A stretch of DNA of 64,000 bases from Glaciimonas sp. PAMC28666 (GTDB lineage: Bacteria > Pseudomonadota > Gammaproteobacteria > Burkholderiales > Burkholderiaceae_D), in contig NZ_CP070304.1 of assembly GCF_016917355.1 (NCBI RefSeq), positions 3,720,001 through 3,784,000 of the forward strand. The letters are read 5' to 3'. The position numbers and the translations under genes were made by a program. Below are positions 16,290 through 25,965 of the stretch, piece by piece. Position 1 is the first letter of the stretch. Each line of letters begins with the position of its first letter. The notes beneath the pieces were generated by a model. It had not been told where the DNA came from. It saw nothing but the letters and a program-made list of their open reading frames with translations, and ran no database searches.

Positions 16290-16598
16290 CTATGGATTAT
16301 TTTTATCGTCCTCGCTTGGCTTCTCGATAACATTCAATGAACCAACAAACGCTACAAAGACTGCTAGCAGGCCAATCCCCATTGGCGCCAAAATACCAAC
16401 AGGAGTGAAGATATTTTCTAGCATAGCTTGAGTAGCAAACTTCAACCCCTTTGTATAAATTCCAGCTATATATAATCCAATGTACGTACTCACCATTGCT
16501 GTTAAAAATATTGCCCAATATTTAAATCGGCACAACCATTGCGCAACCGTAGGACCGAACAATCCACCAAATATTCCGTACCATAAGCCATCAAACAT
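16290..16598 (-). CDS. cdiI: CdiI immunity protein of the full-length cdiA
   Basis: A 102-residue inner-membrane protein encoded 11 bp after cdiA, in the expected place for cdiI. It carries MFDGLWYGIFGGLFGP and RFKYW, a hydrophobic segment at about 28-50, the central part GLYIAGIYTKGLKFATQAML, a second hydrophobic segment (about 69-88) and an acidic tail EDDKNNP. It should bind or block the C-terminal toxin of the cdiA next to it and protect sister cells. Its centre most resembles that of the gamma immunity gene, which suggests that these two are recent relatives. The assignment rests on gene order and paralogy. Confidence 0.82.
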   Translation of the reverse strand: MFDGLWYGIFGGLFGPTVAQWLCRFKYWAIFLTAMVSTYIGLYIAGIYTKGLKFATQAMLENIFTPVGILAPMGIGLLAVFVAFVGSLNVIEKPSEDDKNNP

Positions 16599-16609
16599 AG
16601 CGACTCCAA

Positions 16610-19600
16610 TTATTGATTAGTGGATGATTTGACGGCACCCTGCGCCGCTCCACCTGCAGCCTTGCCGAACACGCCACTATTAATGCGAATAACGAATCCC
16701 GGCACTGTCACCCAATTTTTGAAGGTGTTTGGGACGCCTGCCCAACCAAACATCGCCGTGCTATACATGCTGGTTAAACCACCTGCTGTCATTGCTACTC
16801 CTAGTCCGAGATAAGAGAAGCGTTGATCAAATCCATTACTGAAATTTTGCCGATTAAAGAATTTATCATAGGCTGCACCACCCACAGCCGAACCTGTATA
16901 AGACGCACCTCCAACCGCCATCCCCGTTCCCAGTGCCGTTCCCATCGAATATGCCGCAGCAGCAGCTTTGTAAGCTGCATAGACATCCGCCGCCGTGGCA
17001 ATTCCGGCACCAGTACCTGCAAGCGCCGCGGCCGCAAACGTCGCATTACTAACCTGTTTTCGAATGGCCTGATCCCGATTGATTGCCGCAGCAATATCGT
17101 CATCGGCTGGTTTGTTCGTTCCGCCATATGCCGCATACACATCAGGATTTGCTTTCTGATTGGGTGTGGCATAAAACATAAACCCTGGTCCGCTATCACC
17201 GTCTGAGGGCAATAGTTTATGTCCAGCCTGACTTAAGAAATTACTCGCACTTTGATCCCACGCGCCGGGAGAACCTAGCTGCACTTGACGATCTGCTTGT
17301 CCGGTTAATTCTTGTAGTGCCTGATCAACAGAAATTCCTTTTTGTGTCGCATAACGTGATGCTTGACTCTTGATCCACATTTTTTCATCTGGATGAAGTT
17401 GGCGGTTGTTAGCGTCCGCATTCTTCCCCATCATCCCGCCCATGCCAGCACTATCCATCCCGCCGCCAGCCAATCCCCCTGCAGCCGCACCGACCAGCGT
17501 GGCTCCCAGTCCCATCATGTCGTTGTAGGCCTGCAGTCCTTCCTTGCTGCTGATGTCGTAGCCGTTATTGAGCAGGTAGTCGCTAATGAGCGGTGACATC
17601 TTTTCAACGCTCATGCCTGCTGCGACGCCGCCAGCAGCGCTGCTGTCACCGATCTTTGCCTGGATCAGTCCGACGATACCGTGCAGCGCGATCTTTTGGG
17701 GGGAGCCGTCGGGGTAGCCGGCTTTTTGTGCGATGTCGCCGACCATGCCGTTGAGGGCTGCGCCGGCGATGTCGGCGGCGCGCTGGTTGTCTTGTGCGCG
17801 TTGTTGTTCTGCCTGTAAATTGTGGGCTTGCTGCAGGGTTAAGGTGTTGCTGAGGGTCTCGTTGGCGGTAGCGGCATCGCGCTGCGTTAAGGTCTCGGCG
17901 GTGGCCTGGCTGTGGGCGTCGGTGGTGGCGTCGCCGGTGCCGGTGATGGTGACTGTGGACGGGCTGATGACGCTGTCGGTGTGGCTGGTGGCGTCCCCAC
18001 TCTTGGGCATGCCGGCGCCGCCGGTGAGGTTGCCGAGGACGTTGCCGGTGAGGTTGCTGGCGAGGCCGTTGGTGGAGAAACCGGCACTGAGGCTGTCGGC
18101 GGCGATGTGTTGTTGATTGATCAAATCGCGGCTGGTGAGGCTGGCGGTGCGCAGGGTGTTTTTTTCCTCTGGGGCGGTGCTGGTGATGGCGCCGCCTTCG
18201 AGCGCGGTGTTGCCTTTGACGTTGAGCGTAAAGCCGCCGGTGCCAGCGGCGATGCCACTTTGTCCGTGCGCACTGCGATAGTGGTGGTCGACCGTTTGTC
18301 TGGCGTAATTGACGCTGCCGGTGAGCATGCTGCCAACACAAATTGGCGGAATACAGAGGCTCAGACTAAAGCCGCCGTTTTCTTGTTTGCTGTCGTACGC
18401 ACTCTGGTCTTGTAGCGTGCGGATGGTGAGATTGCCACCGATATCGGCGTCGATGTGATTGGCTGCCAACTGCGCGCCGATCAGCGTGGTGTCGCCGCCG
18501 CTCTTCATGCTGAGGTGGTTCGTCGCATTGATTTGCATGTTGTCGTAGGTCGTTTCACTGCCGCTTGCGTGACCCTTGGACATCGAGGCGCCAAGCTGGA
18601 AACTCAGGCCCGTCTGTTCGCCGTTCGAACCCAGGGTGGCACCGATCCCGGCGCTGGAGCCGCTATTGGAGGAGGTCAATGCGGCGGTGTTTTTAGCGGC
18701 AATGAGATTGATATTCCGGGCGGCATCGAGCGCGATGTCGGTGGCTTGCAGTTTGGCACCTTCCATCGTGATGTCGCCTTCGCGGGCCGTGACAGTAATG
18801 GTGCGCCCTTGTACCGTGGTGCCGCGTGACTGGCTGGCACTATTGTGGCTGTCTTGCTGGCTATGGCTGCTGCCCAGATTGACGCTGACCCCGAAGCCGC
18901 CGCTGCTGCTGTTTTGCGGATTCGGGTCGAGCGCGGCAGCGGTGGTGGTAGTCGTTAATCCACCGGTGGCGAGTTGATAGGCGTCGTAGCTGGCTTTTAA
19001 GCGTAACGCCCCTTTGAGCCGGTCGTTGCCGGTGTGCTGGCTGGCGCTGAGGTTATCGCCAATACGGGTGAGCGCGCCCCCGAGGGTGCCGGTCAGGCTG
19101 CTGCCCAAGGTGGTGCTGTGGCTTTCGGCATGATCGTGACTGCTGCTGGCATCGTGGATGGCTTGCAGGTCGACCGCGTTGCCGGCGATGGTGAGAGTGT
19201 TTTTTGCCAATAATTCAGCGCCCTGGGTGGTGACGTTGCCTTGGCCGGTCCCCTTGTATTGCGCATCCAGGCCAGCTTGCAGCGTCAGATTGCCGCCGTT
19301 GGCAGATAGCAGGCTGGTACTGTGGGTGGTGCTGGTGCCGCCACCGTCTTGGGCGGCGGCGGTCTGGCTGAAGTTCGTGAAGCGGGCATTCATGCCGCCG
19401 ATGAGGCCGACGCTGGTGCCACTGCGGTGACTGTCCGTGGTGGACGTCTCCGTATTGGCCGCGGTGACGATGTTGATATTGCGTCCGGCGAAGACGCCGA
19501 CATCGCGGTCTGCGGTGATGGCGCTGGCGCGCACGGTGGTGTCCCGCCCGCTGATCAGATGGACGTTGGCACCACTGATCTCGCTGCCGCTCTGGCGCAC

Positions 19601-22600
19601 GCTGGTGCCGCCCTGACGGTGCGCCTGTGCGCTGTTGCCATAGCTGATCCCCGTCAACAGGCCGCCCGAGAACCCGGATTGGGTTTCTTCGCGTTGGTAA
19701 CTGCCTGCGCTGGTATTGCGGGCACTGAAGATGTTCAGGTCGCGTCCGGCATTGATGGCGAGGGCCTGTTGGGCGGTGACCTGGCTACCCTTGATGGTGG
19801 TGTCGCGCCCGGAGACGATGGCAATGCTGTTGCCGGTGAGGCGACTGCCGATGGCCTCACTGTTCTGTTGCAAGTCGAGCATGTGCGAACGTGACGACCC
19901 TGACAAGCCGTGCGTGGTGGTGGTAATTTCCTGGTCCTTGCTGCTGGTTTGTTGGGCAGAGGTCACATTGACATCGCGCCCTGCGGCCACCGCCAGTGCG
20001 GCATCGGCCTGCACTGCGGCCGCATGGAGACGCACATCTTGCCCGGCGGCCAGGGTAACTGTGCCACCGGCCTGCAGCACGGTGCCCTGGACTTGGGTCT
20101 GGTGTTCGTTGAGATGGTTGTGCTCGCCATAGGTCACGTTGGAGGTGGCCTCGGCGGTGCGTGTGGTCAGGCTGAGATCACGGCCCGCCACGAAGGCGGC
20201 ATCCCCGGTGGTGTGAATGGCCGCAGCGGTGAGTTGAATGTCGCGCCCGCTCTGCATGCTGAGCTGATCGGCATCCACCCGGGCCAGCTGGCTGAGGCCG
20301 ACGTTGCGACCATTTTTGCTGCTGGCGGTGCTGGTGACACTCTCGATGACGATGTCGCGTCCGGCCACCAGGCCGACGCGGTGCCCGGCAATGCTGCCGC
20401 CGTGGTTCAGGAGATCGTGATCGGCCACCAGCACGGTGGTGCCGGTGGTGGCATCGCTGCGGATCGCGCCCGTGTTATGAAGATCGGTCGCGTGGATCAG
20501 CAGGGTGTTGGTGGCCTGCACGGTGCCACCGTTATCGAGTGTGCCGTGAACGTTCAGATCCATATCGCGCCCGGCCATGACTGATCCGGTAGGAGCGGTA
20601 TTGCCAGCATCGCCCGCCTCGCCCCGTGCCAGATACACGACGGGGACGAAGACGCGTTGGGTACTGCCATCGGGGAGTGTCACGGCTTGCGATACTAACC
20701 ACACCATGTCATGGGTTAATGCGGCCATTTGCGCCGCCGTCAACGCCGTGCCGGGCGTCAGTTGCCACTGGGCAGCGCTGGCGAGGCCGCTTTCCATCAG
20801 CGCCTGGTATTGCGCTTCGTTGCTGGCAAAGTCGCCTAAAAAGCGCTTGCCGGTTAATTGGGTGATTTGATCGTTGATCAGCTTTTGTTCATAAAAGCCG
20901 TCGCCCAGCCGTTTCTGGGTCCGCAACGGATCGATGCCGAGGCGTGCCAGCAGATAATCGCTGGAGAGGAACTGGCGGTAATTGGTAAAGCTGGGATCAG
21001 TCTCCACCAGATAGGGAGAATGGGGGTTGGGGGAGAGCGGAAACAGTTGACTGTTGCCAATCGTGAGATTGGGCAGCGGTACCCCCAGTTGGCCGACCGT
21101 TTGCGGGTGACCGGCCAGTCCGGTGTTGTTGCCGGCAGAGCCGTCTGCATTGTCGACGGTCTGGCCGTTTCCAGCCAGATGATGGGCTCCCTGATTGTTG
21201 CCGATCCCGCCGCTATCGGAGGAAGGGACCCTGTTGCTATCGACGCCGGTGCCGAGGGCCCCATTGTCGCCCTGCTCCGGGCGGGTATCTTCGCGCACCG
21301 TCCAGACCGGTAAATCGATGTGTTGCGACGGCAAGATGACGTCGTACGCGGCACCATCGTTGTCATAGGTGTAGTGATCCTGATGCGGATGGCCGCTCAC
21401 CCAGTGATAGTAATTGTGCAGGGCGGTCATGTGGTTGGTCGTCACGATTTCGCCCGGTGCACCGAGGTTATTGAGGCTACCGACCTGGCCGCCTAAGGTG
21501 CCACCGGCAATGAAGGTGCTTTTGTCATTGGTGACGTTGCCCGATAAGGTCATGTTGCCGCCGGAAGTGATCTGGCCGGGGTCGCTGGAGATCACTTCGG
21601 TGGTGCGCACGATTTGCGTGTAGTCCTGTTTGTAGAACTTCTCAAAGCGGCTGCCATCGGGCAGGATCAGCACCATGCCGCCGTTATTGTCCCAGCTGAC
21701 CTGATCGGCGTCATACCAGATGTCATCATTCCAGACACGGTATTGCGTGACGCGCCGGGTCCGGGTCGGGTCCGCCACCAGCGCGGTGCTGAAATGCCGG
21801 TTTGCGTTGGTCAGATTCGCCGTGTGCAGCGTGAGATCTTGTCCTGCTTCGATGCTGGCTGAGGCATTGACGATGGACACCGCGTTGCCCGTTACCTGCT
21901 CCTGGGCGTCCAGCGCCCCTCCGAGCACCATGTCGTTGAGACTGATCAGGCTTGCGTGTTCGCGGTTAACGAGGCTCTGTGCCCCGATCATGAGGTCGTG
22001 GCGGGCGGCGATGACACCGGCCTGGGCGGTCGTGCCGTCGGCGTGCAGCACGCCGTCGTTGGTGACGGTGTCGGCCCCAATGACCACATCATCGCCGTAG
22101 ATGCGCCCCCGGTTATAGACGGCGCGGGTGGCCTTGATGACAGTATTGCCATTACCGGCATTGATCAACGCACCGAACTGGTTCGTGACATTGGCCGCTG
22201 ACAAGCGCAGATGGCGCACCGCTTCGAGCTGACCGGCATTGGTGAGCGTGCCGGTGGTGGTGAGCGTCACATCCCGGTTGGCGCGGAGGACATTGCCCAC
22301 CGTGTTGGTGTAATCGCCCTGCAGATGGAGCGTGGCGTCTTGTCCGGCCAGAATGGTACCGTCGCCGATCAGGGTAGCGGCGGTGATGGTCGTATTGTGA
22401 TCGCTGCTGATGGTGCCTGCGGTATTGATGACGTCTGCGCCGGCGGTCAGCACGATGTTGCCGCCATCCCCTCCGGTGTTGCCGATCTGACCACCACTGT
22501 TGTCGAGACGGGCAACCGCCATCGTGGTGTCGCCCGAGGACGCAATCGTGCCCGCGCGATTGGTGAGCGTGGCGGCCGCTTGTTGCATGCGCAGATGCCG

Positions 22601-25600
22601 TGCGGCAAACAATTTCCCCTGATCATTGTCGAGGTGCTGCGCAATCGCCAGCGTTACATCGTCAGCGGCAATGATCTGGCCGTGCGTGTTGGTCAGACGG
22701 TCCGCGACCAGCGTCAGCTTGCCATTGGCACCGATCATGCCTGCGGTATTGGTGATGGCGGCACCGCCGTCGAGCGTTGTGGCACCGCTGCCGCTGTTGG
22801 CGATCCGGCCGCCGCTATTGTCCAGGCCGGACGCGGTCACCGTCAGCGTTGCGTCATGACCATTGGCTTCGATCCGACCAGCGTGGTTCTCCAGCGCGCC
22901 GGTGGCACTCACCGCCATCGCGCCGTCACTCTGGATCACGCCGCTGGCGTTGGTGAGCGTACCATCGGCCTGCACCGTCACATCCTGTTGTGCGTAGAGG
23001 GTCCCGGCCGTATTGTCGATTGCGCTGGCGTGAATCTGCAGGTTACCGGCGCTCCCAATTAAGCCTCCGATGCCTTGCGCGGCCGTATTGTACAAGCCTT
23101 GCCGGAGGGTCATCGAGAGCGCGGCCGCGCCAAGATTCTGTACGGTGCCTGCGGCATTGTTGAAGCTGTTCGCGTGAACGGTAAAGCCATTTCTGAGCGC
23201 GGCCATTTTACCGTGGGCGTTATTGATATTGCCTGTCGCCTGCAGCGCGATCCGGTCGCCCGAGAGGGAACCACCGCTGTTGTCGATGTCGCCCTGCGTG
23301 GCGCTGAGGGTGAGGGCATCTGCCCCGAACATCGTACCGGATTGGTTATTGATGGTCGCGGCACGGGCGTCGAGGGCACCGTTACTGCCCAGGGTGCCAC
23401 CCCGGTTGTCGAGAACACCTGCGCCGAGATGGATCGTCAACCTGCCAGTGCCAGCGTGAGAGAGGATGCCATCGGTATTATTGAAGTGCTGCGGGGTCAG
23501 GATCAGATCGGTGCTGTTGGTGTGAATATTGCCACCAGCCGAATTATCCAGCGTGTCGGTAACATCAATCACGCTGGTGTCGTGGCCAAACTGGGTGATT
23601 TCACCGTGGTGATTCTGTAAGTTGGTGGCATGCAGGCGCAACTGATCGGCGTTGATCTTGCCGCTGTTATTGTTGAGTTGCGCAATGCTGGCGTCAATTT
23701 TTGCTGCATCCAGCGTCCCCTGCGCGTTGCTTAACGCAGCCGCGTGTGCCGTCAGGGTGTCCGCTGCCGCCAGGCGACCGCCGTTGTTATTGAGGTGATT
23801 GCCGATGGTGACGGCTAACTGACGCCCAGCCGTGATGCTGCCGCTGTTGATGGCATTCACAGCGTTAATCATGACATCGCCATTGCCACCAATCACACCT
23901 CCTTCTACGCCATCCGCGCCCGTGCCCGCGATGTTGATCAACAGACCGCGTGCGTCCAACCACAGGCCATCGGTCCCTGATGCGGTGATGCGACCTGCGG
24001 TGTTGTCGATGTTGGCGGCACTGGCCGTCAAACCCTGGGCGGCTTGCACGCTTCCGCGAACATTGTTCATATCGCCAAACAGTTGCAGCAGCGCCCTACG
24101 GTTGGCGGCGATGCTGCCATCGCGGTTGTCCAGACTCACCGCATGCAGCAGTAGCTCCCCATTCGTCACCACAGTCCCCGCCGCGTTGCTAAATGCGCCG
24201 GTGTGAATGTTTAAGGTGCCGTTACCAGCCTGCGTGATGTGACCGCCTTCATTGTGCAGGCTGCCTGCTTGCACCGTCAGGTGATGGGCATTGGTGGCGA
24301 GGGTGCCGCCATGGTTATTGATCGCGTTCGCCGTGGTGATCGTGGTCGGGTCGGTACCGGATTGCAGCAGCGCGCCACCGACGTTCGATAATGCATCAGA
24401 ATGGCTGCTCCACTGCGCCGTGTTGATGACACCGCCATCGTTGATGATCGCGCCGCTGGCGTTTAGGGTGGTGTGGCCCGTGGTCTGCAGCGTGCCGCCC
24501 GTGTGGTCGATATTGCCTGCGGTGGCCGTGAGGGAAACAGTGCCGTTAGCGCTGGTAACGGCACCGGTGACATCGATGTCGGCCGCTGTCATGGTCAGAT
24601 TGCCGCCAGCGGTGTTGTGGCCGGTGGCGACCAGCGTGCCGTCGGCCTGCAAGCGCAAATTGCCAGCGAAGGTGGCCTGACCGGAACGGTCAATGCCGGC
24701 GGCCAGGATACCGCTGGAGGCGATCTGTGCGCCGTGCACCGACAGATCGGTGTGGGCGGCAATCGTGCCACTATTACCAATCTGACCACCACTGACGAGC
24801 GCCACGTTCTGCGCATACAGCGTGCCGGTATTGTCGAGGCCGTCGCTGCTGCGCAGGGTGAATTGTCCACCCGCATTGGTGTGACCGTTGAGCGTAATTT
24901 TACCATTGACGTCGAGGCTAAAGTCGCCGTTGGAGGCCATGTCGCCATAGGTGCGCACGCCGACTCCCGCTTCGGTGCCGACCAGTTTAATCTTGTTGGC
25001 GTACAGGCCGCCCAGCGCAGAGGAGTCAATCGCTATCGTCGGTTGACCGCCTTCGCCCTGGATGATTTCGATGCCGGTCATATCGGGCGTGACGCGGTTG
25101 GCACCGGTGACAATGCCCAGACGGCTGGCGTGAATCTGGGCGTTGGCGATCAGTGAACGGCTAATGAGGGACAGGCTGTCGTTGGGCGAGGCGTTGATGC
25201 CGCCGCCTTCGACCATAATCGCGCCACGGGTGACCCGGAACGCGGCCAGACTGCCTGCGCCGCCGAATTGCGGCACCCCGGTGGTCAAGGTGACATGGCC
25301 GCCATTGATCACGCCAAATCCATTGATGGACAGGCCGTTGGGATTGGCGACAATGACGTCGGCGCGTTGTCCGGCCACCTCAATATAGCCATTAAGGTGA
25401 CTGGGCGAGACGCCGAGGGTTTCGTTGAGGATGACCTGCGCACCGGTATTGAGTTGGGCATTGCCCTGAATGTAGCCGCCCAGCGTGGTGCTGACCGAGG
25501 TCGGGCTGTTGTTGAGAATTAAGCCGTTACTATCGACGTTGAAGGCGCTGTAACGATTATGACTGAGCCCTGTCGCGTTTGGCTGGACGATCTGCACCAC

Positions 25601-25864
25601 CGGCACGCCGTTGGCGGCCCTGTCGATCATGGGCGCAGGCCCGCCATGTTTATAGGCGATGGTTTGTGCCTGTACCAGCGTGACGTGCCCGAAGGTGGCT
25701 GCCACCAACACCGCCAACAACGCAAAACGCATCAGCGGGAAAGGTAATCCGGCGGGAGCATTGCCGCCCACCGAGCATTTACTGCGGCCCCGTGTGTTCT
25801 CGGCAACCGCGATATATTGACCGGAGGCATGGCTAAAGAGCGTACGATAAAACTGTTTATTCAT
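16610..25864 (-). CDS. cdiA: CdiA-type contact-dependent inhibition exoprotein
   Basis: This 3084-residue TpsA protein is exported by the CdiB encoded upstream and carries a toxin at its C-terminus. In order it has: an ESPR extended signal (MNKQFYRTLFSHASGQYIAVAE), a signal peptide core ending near residue 68 (VQAQ), the TPS haemagglutination domain (about 85-330, with NPNGL and NGYIEVAGQ motifs), and long arrays of FHA repeats built on LDN..G.I..... A mid-region with a TEVISSDPGQITSGGNM block follows, then a second repeat region and a Gly-rich pretoxin segment. The DANNRQLHPDEK boundary is near residue 2817, and the last 267 residues form the toxin tip. A GAG/GAGG ribosome site precedes the ATG. 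The usual VENN motif is replaced by NNRQLH. The tip is hydrophobic and has no nuclease motif, suggesting a membrane-active toxin; that is inference. Confidence 0.93.
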   Translation of the reverse strand: MNKQFYRTLFSHASGQYIAVAENTRGRSKCSVGGNAPAGLPFPLMRFALLAVLVAATFGHVTLVQAQTIAYKHGGPAPMIDRAANGVPVVQIVQPNATGLSHNRYSAFNVDSNGLILNNSPTSVSTTLGGYIQGNAQLNTGAQVILNETLGVSPSHLNGYIEVAGQRADVIVANPNGLSINGFGVINGGHVTLTTGVPQFGGAGSLAAFRVTRGAIMVEGGGINASPNDSLSLISRSLIANAQIHASRLGIVTGANRVTPDMTGIEIIQGEGGQPTIAIDSSALGGLYANKIKLVGTEAGVGVRTYGDMASNGDFSLDVNGKITLNGHTNAGGQFTLRSSDGLDNTGTLYAQNVALVSGGQIGNSGTIAAHTDLSVHGAQIASSGILAAGIDRSGQATFAGNLRLQADGTLVATGHNTAGGNLTMTAADIDVTGAVTSANGTVSLTATAGNIDHTGGTLQTTGHTTLNASGAIINDGGVINTAQWSSHSDALSNVGGALLQSGTDPTTITTANAINNHGGTLATNAHHLTVQAGSLHNEGGHITQAGNGTLNIHTGAFSNAAGTVVTNGELLLHAVSLDNRDGSIAANRRALLQLFGDMNNVRGSVQAAQGLTASAANIDNTAGRITASGTDGLWLDARGLLINIAGTGADGVEGGVIGGNGDVMINAVNAINSGSITAGRQLAVTIGNHLNNNGGRLAAADTLTAHAAALSNAQGTLDAAKIDASIAQLNNNSGKINADQLRLHATNLQNHHGEITQFGHDTSVIDVTDTLDNSAGGNIHTNSTDLILTPQHFNNTDGILSHAGTGRLTIHLGAGVLDNRGGTLGSNGALDARAATINNQSGTMFGADALTLSATQGDIDNSGGSLSGDRIALQATGNINNAHGKMAALRNGFTVHANSFNNAAGTVQNLGAAALSMTLRQGLYNTAAQGIGGLIGSAGNLQIHASAIDNTAGTLYAQQDVTVQADGTLTNASGVIQSDGAMAVSATGALENHAGRIEANGHDATLTVTASGLDNSGGRIANSGSGATTLDGGAAITNTAGMIGANGKLTLVADRLTNTHGQIIAADDVTLAIAQHLDNDQGKLFAARHLRMQQAAATLTNRAGTIASSGDTTMAVARLDNSGGQIGNTGGDGGNIVLTAGADVINTAGTISSDHNTTITAATLIGDGTILAGQDATLHLQGDYTNTVGNVLRANRDVTLTTTGTLTNAGQLEAVRHLRLSAANVTNQFGALINAGNGNTVIKATRAVYNRGRIYGDDVVIGADTVTNDGVLHADGTTAQAGVIAARHDLMIGAQSLVNREHASLISLNDMVLGGALDAQEQVTGNAVSIVNASASIEAGQDLTLHTANLTNANRHFSTALVADPTRTRRVTQYRVWNDDIWYDADQVSWDNNGGMVLILPDGSRFEKFYKQDYTQIVRTTEVISSDPGQITSGGNMTLSGNVTNDKSTFIAGGTLGGQVGSLNNLGAPGEIVTTNHMTALHNYYHWVSGHPHQDHYTYDNDGAAYDVILPSQHIDLPVWTVREDTRPEQGDNGALGTGVDSNRVPSSDSGGIGNNQGAHHLAGNGQTVDNADGSAGNNTGLAGHPQTVGQLGVPLPNLTIGNSQLFPLSPNPHSPYLVETDPSFTNYRQFLSSDYLLARLGIDPLRTQKRLGDGFYEQKLINDQITQLTGKRFLGDFASNEAQYQALMESGLASAAQWQLTPGTALTAAQMAALTHDMVWLVSQAVTLPDGSTQRVFVPVVYLARGEAGDAGNTAPTGSVMAGRDMDLNVHGTLDNGGTVQATNTLLIHATDLHNTGAIRSDATTGTTVLVADHDLLNHGGSIAGHRVGLVAGRDIVIESVTSTASSKNGRNVGLSQLARVDADQLSMQSGRDIQLTAAAIHTTGDAAFVAGRDLSLTTRTAEATSNVTYGEHNHLNEHQTQVQGTVLQAGGTVTLAAGQDVRLHAAAVQADAALAVAAGRDVNVTSAQQTSSKDQEITTTTHGLSGSSRSHMLDLQQNSEAIGSRLTGNSIAIVSGRDTTIKGSQVTAQQALAINAGRDLNIFSARNTSAGSYQREETQSGFSGGLLTGISYGNSAQAHRQGGTSVRQSGSEISGANVHLISGRDTTVRASAITADRDVGVFAGRNINIVTAANTETSTTDSHRSGTSVGLIGGMNARFTNFSQTAAAQDGGGTSTTHSTSLLSANGGNLTLQAGLDAQYKGTGQGNVTTQGAELLAKNTLTIAGNAVDLQAIHDASSSHDHAESHSTTLGSSLTGTLGGALTRIGDNLSASQHTGNDRLKGALRLKASYDAYQLATGGLTTTTTAAALDPNPQNSSSGGFGVSVNLGSSHSQQDSHNSASQSRGTTVQGRTITVTAREGDITMEGAKLQATDIALDAARNINLIAAKNTAALTSSNSGSSAGIGATLGSNGEQTGLSFQLGASMSKGHASGSETTYDNMQINATNHLSMKSGGDTTLIGAQLAANHIDADIGGNLTIRTLQDQSAYDSKQENGGFSLSLCIPPICVGSMLTGSVNYARQTVDHHYRSAHGQSGIAAGTGGFTLNVKGNTALEGGAITSTAPEEKNTLRTASLTSRDLINQQHIAADSLSAGFSTNGLASNLTGNVLGNLTGGAGMPKSGDATSHTDSVISPSTVTITGTGDATTDAHSQATAETLTQRDAATANETLSNTLTLQQAHNLQAEQQRAQDNQRAADIAGAALNGMVGDIAQKAGYPDGSPQKIALHGIVGLIQAKIGDSSAAGGVAAGMSVEKMSPLISDYLLNNGYDISSKEGLQAYNDMMGLGATLVGAAAGGLAGGGMDSAGMGGMMGKNADANNRQLHPDEKMWIKSQASRYATQKGISVDQALQELTGQADRQVQLGSPGAWDQSASNFLSQAGHKLLPSDGDSGPGFMFYATPNQKANPDVYAAYGGTNKPADDDIAAAINRDQAIRKQVSNATFAAAALAGTGAGIATAADVYAAYKAAAAAYSMGTALGTGMAVGGASYTGSAVGGAAYDKFFNRQNFSNGFDQRFSYLGLGVAMTAGGLTSMYSTAMFGWAGVPNTFKNWVTVPGFVIRINSGVFGKAAGGAAQGAVKSSTNQ

Positions 25865-25933
25865 GCCTCAACTCCGGTGTTACAAATCTGATCTGATCTG
25901 CGAATGATGGGTAGAAAAAAGAACATTTGGACT

Positions 25934-25960
25934 CTCTGTTACCTCTGTTACCTCTGTTAC
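25934..25960 (-). repeat. Three tandem 9-bp repeats between cdiB and cdiA
   Basis: CTCTGTTAC occurs three times in a row (25934-25942, 25943-25951, 25952-25960), just after the cdiB stop and about 70 bases before the cdiA start. Slippage would change cdiB-cdiA spacing in 9-bp steps without affecting either frame. Confidence 0.8.
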
Positions 25961-25965
25961 TTCTT

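Noticed and set aside
22211-25156. Long plus-strand frames within cdiA
   Set aside because: They are antisense shadows of FHA repeats, whose GC pattern keeps the opposite frame open.
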